Shown here in pieces: positions 9,518-12,806 of a stretch of DNA of 12,806 bases. Within the stretch, counting starts at the first letter, position 1. Each line of letters starts with the position of its first letter. Position numbers and translations under genes: made by a program. Below the pieces are notes generated by a model that was given only the letters and a program-made list of their open reading frames with translations, was not told the DNA's origin and made no database searches. This stretch comes from Labilithrix luteola (GTDB lineage: Bacteria; Myxococcota_A; Polyangia; Polyangiales; Polyangiaceae): NCBI GenBank assembly GCA_026225435.1, contig JAMFST010000013.1, forward strand, positions 1 through 12,806. Reading direction: 5' to 3'.

Positions 9518-10333
9518 TCACACCCACGCGTTGTTCAAGATCTCGCCGACGCCGCCGGCGCCGGGGACGATGTACTGCTTGTCGTCGAGGCCGCGCTCCT
9601 CGTCCCAGCGGGTACCCGGCGGGGTGGCGAGCACGTCGGCCGGCGAGAGGCCGCGATCGAGCCGCAGGGCGTAGACGATCGTGTCGGGGTGGTCCTTCTG
9701 CAGGCGGCGCAGGTACTCGGGCGTCACGATCAGGTGGATGGTGATGCACTTGCCCGGCGTCCCCTCGAGGCGCGTCTTGTAGTGGGTGAGCGCGCTGGCC
9801 ATCGAGCTGCCGGTGGCGCCCATGGGGTCGGGGATGAGCAGGATGCGGCCGTCGACGTCGCGCCCGATCTTCGCGTCGTGCCAGCTGGTGCCGGTGACCC
9901 GCCCCTCGGCGTCGGTGGTGCGCGACATGAAGAGGTGGTCCTGGCGCACGCCGGAGGGCTCGAGGACCTCGTTCAACAGGTCGTAGACCACCTGGCTCGG
10001 CATGGTGCCGGCGCGGGCGATGCCGACGGTCACCGCGCGGGTGCCGCGGGCGAGCGCCTGGCCGCGGTAGACCGCCTCGGGGCGCGCGACGACCATGCGC
10101 GTCGGCAGGTCGATGCGGGCGCGGGGGAACTCCTCGGCGAGGACCGCCTGGGCGAGGCGCCCGTAAAGAGCGCGCACCAGGTGGCCGACCTCCGGCTGCA
10201 CGCACTCCGGGGAGCACATGCGGGCGAGCAGCGTCCACGCCCAGGGATCGTCCAACAAATGAACATTTGATCCATAGGCGTGCTGCACCTGCGGGTGGGT
10301 AAAGCGGCTCTGGGCGTAGGCGCTGTCGACCAT
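9518..10333 (-). CDS. upp: Uracil phosphoribosyltransferase-like protein
   Basis: A 271-residue phosphoribosyltransferase. GIARAGTMP (104-112), the PRPP loop DPMGATGSSM (169-178) and QYIVPGAGGVGE near the C-terminus (253-264) match, in order, the ILRAG, DPMLATG and YIVPGLGDAGD segments of uracil phosphoribosyltransferase, which makes UMP from uracil and PRPP. It is longer than the usual bacterial enzyme (about 208 residues), mainly at the N-terminus (about 60 residues before the first conserved core), and the C-terminal uracil-binding segment is altered (GAGGVGE), so base specificity is less certain. The ATG at 10333 has an AGG close upstream. It lies 38 bases after the secreted protein gene, same strand, and converges on the gene at 8536 with a 16-base gap. 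A cluster of AT-rich codons occurs near residues 20-27. It could also be a paralogue of the housekeeping enzyme. Confidence 0.78.
   Translation of the reverse strand: MVDSAYAQSRFTHPQVQHAYGSNVHLLDDPWAWTLLARMCSPECVQPEVGHLVRALYGRLAQAVLAEEFPRARIDLPTRMVVARPEAVYRGQALARGTRAVTVGIARAGTMPSQVVYDLLNEVLEPSGVRQDHLFMSRTTDAEGRVTGTSWHDAKIGRDVDGRILLIPDPMGATGSSMASALTHYKTRLEGTPGKCITIHLIVTPEYLRRLQKDHPDTIVYALRLDRGLSPADVLATPPGTRWDEERGLDDKQYIVPGAGGVGEILNNAWV
10256..10269. repeat. AT-rich inverted repeat in the 5' coding part of the UPRT-like gene
   Basis: CAAATG-AA-CATTTG is a perfect 6-base inverted repeat with a 2-base centre. It sits in codons 20-27, read on the minus strand as TAT GGA TCA AAT GTT CAT TTG TTG, all uncommon in this GC-rich genome. 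It is clearly present; a function as an operator or translation-slowing site is only a guess. Confidence 0.5.
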
Positions 10334-10371
10334 GCGCCTGTCATGGCCCCGCTATCCGGCGATGACAACCT

Positions 10372-11070
10372 TCAAAAGCGGCCGCCGATGCCGACCATGC
10401 CGCCTTCGCGGATCGGCGCCACGGTCGGTGCCCAGGAGAAGGCCGCGCTCGGGGGGGCGGTCTTCCTGCGCGAGCCCGAGTCGGGATCGTCGGACGCGTC
10501 CTCGGTCTCGTGGGCGAGGACCGCCGCGTCGATGGAGACGGCGGCGGCGTAGCCGAGGATCATGCCCACCAGCGCGGCACCGGCAGGTCCCGAGTCGTCG
10601 TCCTCGGAGCGGCCGCTCACCTTGGCGATGCTGTAGCCGGTGAACAGGCCGATCGTCGGGGCGCCCAGGCGAAGAGCGAGCGAGCCGAGCGCCGCCAGCG
10701 GCCTTCCGTGCGCCAGGTGGACGATGGGGCCGCCGAGCGCGTACCCGCCGGCGAACACCCCGAGGCCAGCGCCCGGGCTCGCCAGACCGAGCCCCAGTCC
10801 GGCGCCGATGGACACGCCGTCGGTGACGAGGATGTCCTTGCCGTACCAGTGATCACGCTCTTGCCGGGCGGGCAGCTCGTAGGCGGGCGGCGGCGGAGCG
10901 AGGGCCTCGGGCGACGCCTCCGGTTCCGGCGCCATCGGTGCCGACGGTGCCTCGCTCGGATTCAGCGGCGGGGAGAGCGACGCCGGATCGTCGGCGCGCG
11001 CCGCGGTGGACCAGGTGGCGAAGACGGTCGAAGCCAGGGCGGCGGCAGCGAAGGAAGCAGCGAGGCGCAT
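10372..11070 (-). CDS. Secreted Gly-rich envelope protein of unknown function
   Basis: A 232-residue protein with a signal peptide at 1-26 (MRLAASFAAAALAS..., cleavage near ARA-DD), a Pro/Ala-rich linker to about 60, then DHWYGKDILVTDG. After that come Gly/Ala/Leu-rich segments (SIGAGLGLGLASPGAGLG, GGYALGGPIVHLAHGRPLAA, LVGMILGYAAAVSIDAAVLA), an acidic loop (EDDDSG), and a C-terminus ending GMVGIGGRF. The final Phe and Gly-rich strands fit an outer-membrane or membrane-associated protein. I recall similar proteins with the WYG, GGPIVHLAHGRP and DAAVLA elements in myxobacteria, with no known function. The start was set at the ATG at 11070, because the signal peptide begins there; the frame is open for another 41 codons upstream, but that stretch is not protein-like. 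An AGG lies six bases before it. Confidence 0.75.
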   Translation of the reverse strand: MRLAASFAAAALASTVFATWSTAARADDPASLSPPLNPSEAPSAPMAPEPEASPEALAPPPPAYELPARQERDHWYGKDILVTDGVSIGAGLGLGLASPGAGLGVFAGGYALGGPIVHLAHGRPLAALGSLALRLGAPTIGLFTGYSIAKVSGRSEDDDSGPAGAALVGMILGYAAAVSIDAAVLAHETEDASDDPDSGSRRKTAPPSAAFSWAPTVAPIREGGMVGIGGRF

Positions 11071-11079
11071 GCTTGACCT

Positions 11080-11089
11080 AGTTGCAACT
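11080..11089. promoter_or_regulatory. Perfect 10-base palindrome AGTTGCAACT upstream of the secreted protein
   Basis: AGTTGCAACT is a perfect palindrome nine bases before the start codon at 11070 on the minus strand, next to the ribosome site. It could be an operator or a site that affects initiation. It is short, so chance cannot be excluded. Confidence 0.35.
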
Positions 11090-11165
11090 CCCTCGCCGGT
11101 TTCGCTCGCTTCACCGTCGGCCGTCTTTTCCCGCGTGCGGCTCGCGCAGTGTGAAGCCGCGGTCT

Positions 11166-11183
11166 CGCTTCCTCCGCGAAGCG
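11166..11183. repeat. Small hairpin in the intergenic region
   Basis: CGCTTC, six bases, then GAAGCG forms a 6-base stem with a 6-base loop. It lies between the SMI1-like and secreted-protein genes, close to the larger inverted repeat at 11201-11230. The intergenic region (11071-11239) otherwise shows no gene. Confidence 0.35.
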
Positions 11184-11200
11184 CTGACTCCACTGCCAGA

Positions 11201-11230
11201 GGGTCACCGCGCCGCGAAAGCGCGTGACCC
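11201..11230 (-). terminator. Inverted repeat downstream of the SMI1-like gene, possible terminator
   Basis: GGGTCAC...GTGACCC is a perfect 7-base inverted repeat, extended by three GC pairs after a one-base bulge, with a 9-base loop. It begins 9 bases past the stop of the SMI1-like gene on the minus strand. No T-run follows, so it is either a terminator without a U-tract or a regulator site for the secreted-protein gene downstream. Confidence 0.4.
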
Positions 11231-11239
11231 AGAGTTGGC

Positions 11240-11830
11240 TCACGTCCAGTGACCTGCTCTGAGGGCGGCCGCGTCGATGACCTTCACCTTCGGGCCGAGC
11301 GCCTCGCGGAAGCTGTCCTCGTCCTCGTCGTCCATGATCGCGTCGCCGAAGCCGGCGGCGATCTCCATGGCGGTGGAGCAGATGCGGAGGAACTGCGCGA
11401 AGCTCGAGGCCGCGAGGGTGGGGACCCAGCGGTCTTGCCCGCTCATCGCGGTGTAGACCGGGCAATCCCCCTCGGGGTCGGGCTTGCCCGTGTCGAGGAA
11501 GTAGGGGTCGGAGAGGAGCGCGCTCTCGCCGATGACCACCCAGCCCTGCTTCCAGTCGGTGGGGGTGCCGTTCTCGCCCGGCCTCACCAGGTCCTGCGAC
11601 TTCACCAGCTCCTCGGCGGGCAGCAAGCGAATGCGCTCCACCGGGGTGACCGTCTCCACGCGCACCGGGTTGGCGGAGAGCAGGAAATTCCGGTACCGGC
11701 TGGGGATCTTCAGGCTCTTCTTCAGAGCGTCGACCAGCTCGGGAGGGGCCTTGCCGAAGGTCGCCTCGATCTTTCGCTTCTGGAAGATCGACTTCAGCCC
11801 TTCGACCGCGTCCGCAAGATCACTGTCCAC
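11240..11830 (-). CDS. SMI1/KNR4 (SUKH) family protein
   Basis: A 196-residue soluble protein. The pattern ELVDALKKSLKIPSRYRNFLLSANP near the N-terminus, IRLLPAEELVKSQ, then the strand GWVVIGESALLSDPYFLDTG, CPVYTAMSG and SFAQFLRICS is typical of the SMI1/KNR4 superfamily (SUKH). Family members are often immunity proteins to contact-dependent or polymorphic toxins, or regulators by protein binding. No toxin gene is present in this window, so an immunity role is only possible. The GTG at 11830 was chosen: GAGGG lies four bases upstream, a strong ribosome site. The frame can also open at a TTG at 11881, adding 17 residues that lack a clear ribosome site. The C-terminus is acidic (DDEDEDSF). It lies downstream of the broken dehydrogenase on the same strand. 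Confidence 0.75.
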   Translation of the reverse strand: MDSDLADAVEGLKSIFQKRKIEATFGKAPPELVDALKKSLKIPSRYRNFLLSANPVRVETVTPVERIRLLPAEELVKSQDLVRPGENGTPTDWKQGWVVIGESALLSDPYFLDTGKPDPEGDCPVYTAMSGQDRWVPTLAASSFAQFLRICSTAMEIAAGFGDAIMDDEDEDSFREALGPKVKVIDAAALRAGHWT

Positions 11831-11834
11831 GTCA

Positions 11835-11839
11835 CCCTC
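11835..11839 (-). promoter_or_regulatory. Ribosome binding site that sets the SMI1-like start
   Basis: GAGGG on the minus strand, four bases before the GTG at 11830, is the clearest ribosome site of this gene and favours the shorter start over the TTG at 11881. Confidence 0.5.
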
Positions 11840-11908
11840 ACTCCGAAGCGGCTTGTCGATAACAGCGCGGCCAAAATCCAACCCAGGCGGAGCCGACAGG
11901 CTACCAGG

Positions 11909-12505
11909 TTACGCGGACCCCCGGGCGGCCATTCGCGCCGTCACCCGGCGAACGAGCCCGGGCACGGCGCGGGCGCCGAAGCTGGCGACCCGGACAAACA
12001 GGCTCGTTTCGAGGACCGGACGGCCGGCGTCGACCGCCCGCCAGATCTGCTCGGCGACCTGCTCCGGGGCCTGCGGACGGGACCCTTTCGGGCGCACTCC
12101 CGCGTCCAGCCCGGTGGCGACGGCGTCTCCACCGGACCCGGCCGCACGACCAGGACCTGGATTCCGTTGCCCGCCACCTCGGAGCGGAGCGCCATGGCCA
12201 CCGCCTCGAGCGCGAACTTGCTCGCGGCGTACGCCCCCATGGTCGGCGCAGCCAGCACCCCGGCGATCGACGAGATCATCACCACCGTGCTCTTTCCCAC
12301 GGGACTGCTGCTGGCGGCGAGCGCAGGGAGCGCCAGCTGCGTCAGACGCAGCGGCGCCAGCACGTTGAGCGCGAAGAGCCCCTCGAGCTCTGCGAGGTCC
12401 ACGTCACGGGTGCGCGCGTAGTAGCCGCGGCCGGCGTTGTTCAAAAGGACATCGAGCCGACCGAGCTCGCGAGGCACCGGTGATCAGCGCCACCCGCGGC
12501 CGCAG
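11909..12505 (-). pseudogene. Broken short-chain dehydrogenase/reductase (SDR)
   Basis: The pieces of an SDR lie in two reading frames. The first (LRPRVALITGAS) is the first beta strand and the start of the TGxxxGxG cofactor loop, and stops being SDR-like after GAS. The next piece, in another frame, begins PRELGRLDVLLNNAG and continues through MISSIAGV, AYAASK (catalytic Ser, Tyr and Lys intact) and VLVVRPGPVET. After that the frame changes again, back to the first frame, and the usual C-terminus follows (GVRPKGSRPQAPEQVAEQIWRAV..., VRVASFGARAVPGLV) to the stop at 11909. About 65-70 residues, including most of the cofactor-binding loop, are missing, and the loss is not in phase. No start codon is clear: a CTG overlaps the preceding stop, and a GTG lies at 12493. 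A functional dehydrogenase is unlikely. Sequencing or assembly error is the main alternative. Confidence 0.75.
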
Positions 12506-12519
12506 CTTGGCCCGGGCCG

Positions 12520-12806
12520 TCAGAGACCGCTCCGGTCGTAAGCCTCCTCGAGCTCCGCCTGGACGTCTTTCGTCGGGATGACGGCGATCTTGTCCTTGCC
12601 CACGAAGACGTCGGTCTGCTGGCAGCGGTAGCTGACGAGGTAGTCGATGACGACCTGCGCGTCGGTGGTGACGCGGACGAACTCGAGGATCGCCTGCCTC
12701 GCCGGTCCGTCGTTCCACGAAGCCAGCGAGCCGGTGACAGAACTTGTTTGAGAAAGCGCCCCAGACCCGGTTTGAACGTTAGCGACCTGCTGCTCGGGAG
12801 CTGCTC
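12520..12806 (-). CDS. 3' end of a HAD-like hydrolase or chimeric gene, 5' end outside window
   Basis: The frame enters from the right edge and runs 94 codons to a stop at 12520. Residues 29-48 of the visible part (SWNDGPARQAILEFVRVTTD) look like the start of a family of exported HAD hydrolases, in which a Phe-Val-Pro-Pro and a DNDGT or DQDGT motif normally follow within about 25 residues. Here no such motif follows; the rest (VVIDYLVSYRCQQTDVFVG, KDKIAVIPTKDVQAELEEAY, DRSGL) is unlike a HAD C-terminus and I do not recognise it. The gene may be a deleted or fused remnant, or a different, short protein that shares the opening motif. The upstream visible part is Ser/Thr/Gln-rich, fitting a linker after a signal peptide. 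It stops just before the SDR remnant. Confidence 0.5.
   Translation of the reverse strand, partial: AAPEQQVANVQTGSGALSQTSSVTGSLASWNDGPARQAILEFVRVTTDAQVVIDYLVSYRCQQTDVFVGKDKIAVIPTKDVQAELEEAYDRSGL

Noticed and set aside
11249..12421. Plus-strand open frame of 390 codons opposite the SMI1-like and SDR genes
   Set aside because: It lies antisense to clearly homologous SUKH and SDR sequence and has no domain features of its own.
11240..12806. Toxin-immunity locus based on the SUKH protein
   Set aside because: No polymorphic toxin, secretion marker or second immunity gene is visible; the neighbours are a broken SDR and a HAD-like fragment.

Overview
The window is GC-rich DNA (third codon positions are mostly G or C) from a bacterium that is most likely a member of the Myxococcota, probably the Polyangia. 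The evidence is content, not a marker gene. There are two eukaryote-type Ser/Thr kinases within 9 kb, one carrying zinc ribbons and a STAND-type ATPase. A membrane kinase sits in an operon with a Cys-rich lipoprotein and a TPR-like membrane protein. There is also a MshEN-domain protein, and a Gly-rich envelope protein of a kind I associate with this group. No tRNA, rRNA, CRISPR array or insertion sequence was found, and no gene-free stretch exceeds about 210 bases.

Layout. 1-1036 (minus): 5' part of a MshEN-domain protein that runs off the left edge. 1037-1248: divergent promoter region. 1249-9501 (plus): a rightward block of six genes. It starts with a zinc ribbon-kinase-zinc ribbon-STAND ATPase-TPR protein, then a GNAT acetyltransferase with a histone H1-like Lys/Ala tail, overlapping by four bases a HAD hydrolase that resembles App1. 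After 84 bases comes a tight operon: a lipoprotein with Stig1-like repeats, a transmembrane Ser/Thr kinase (ATGA overlap) and a signal-peptide/TPR-like/two-TM protein (two-base gap). 9518-12806 (minus): a long uracil phosphoribosyltransferase-like protein, a secreted Gly-rich protein of unknown function, a SMI1/KNR4 (SUKH) protein, a broken short-chain dehydrogenase, and the 3' end of a gene that enters from the right edge.

How the parts may work together (inference). The left and centre look like a signalling region. One soluble kinase/ATPase could integrate cytoplasmic signals. The lipoprotein/kinase/TPR operon looks like an envelope sensor, with the Cys-rich lipoprotein outside, the kinase in the inner membrane and a companion membrane protein. 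The GNAT/HAD pair looks translationally coupled; the basic tail suggests the acetyltransferase works on or near nucleic acid.

The least explained parts are the H1-tailed acetyltransferase coupled to a HAD hydrolase, the lipoprotein-kinase-TPR cassette, and the right end. At the right end, three adjacent disruptions (a possible chimeric HAD-like ORF, an SDR that lost its nucleotide-binding motif at a possible 12-base repeat, and a second SDR frameshift) indicate either local gene decay or a problematic assembly.
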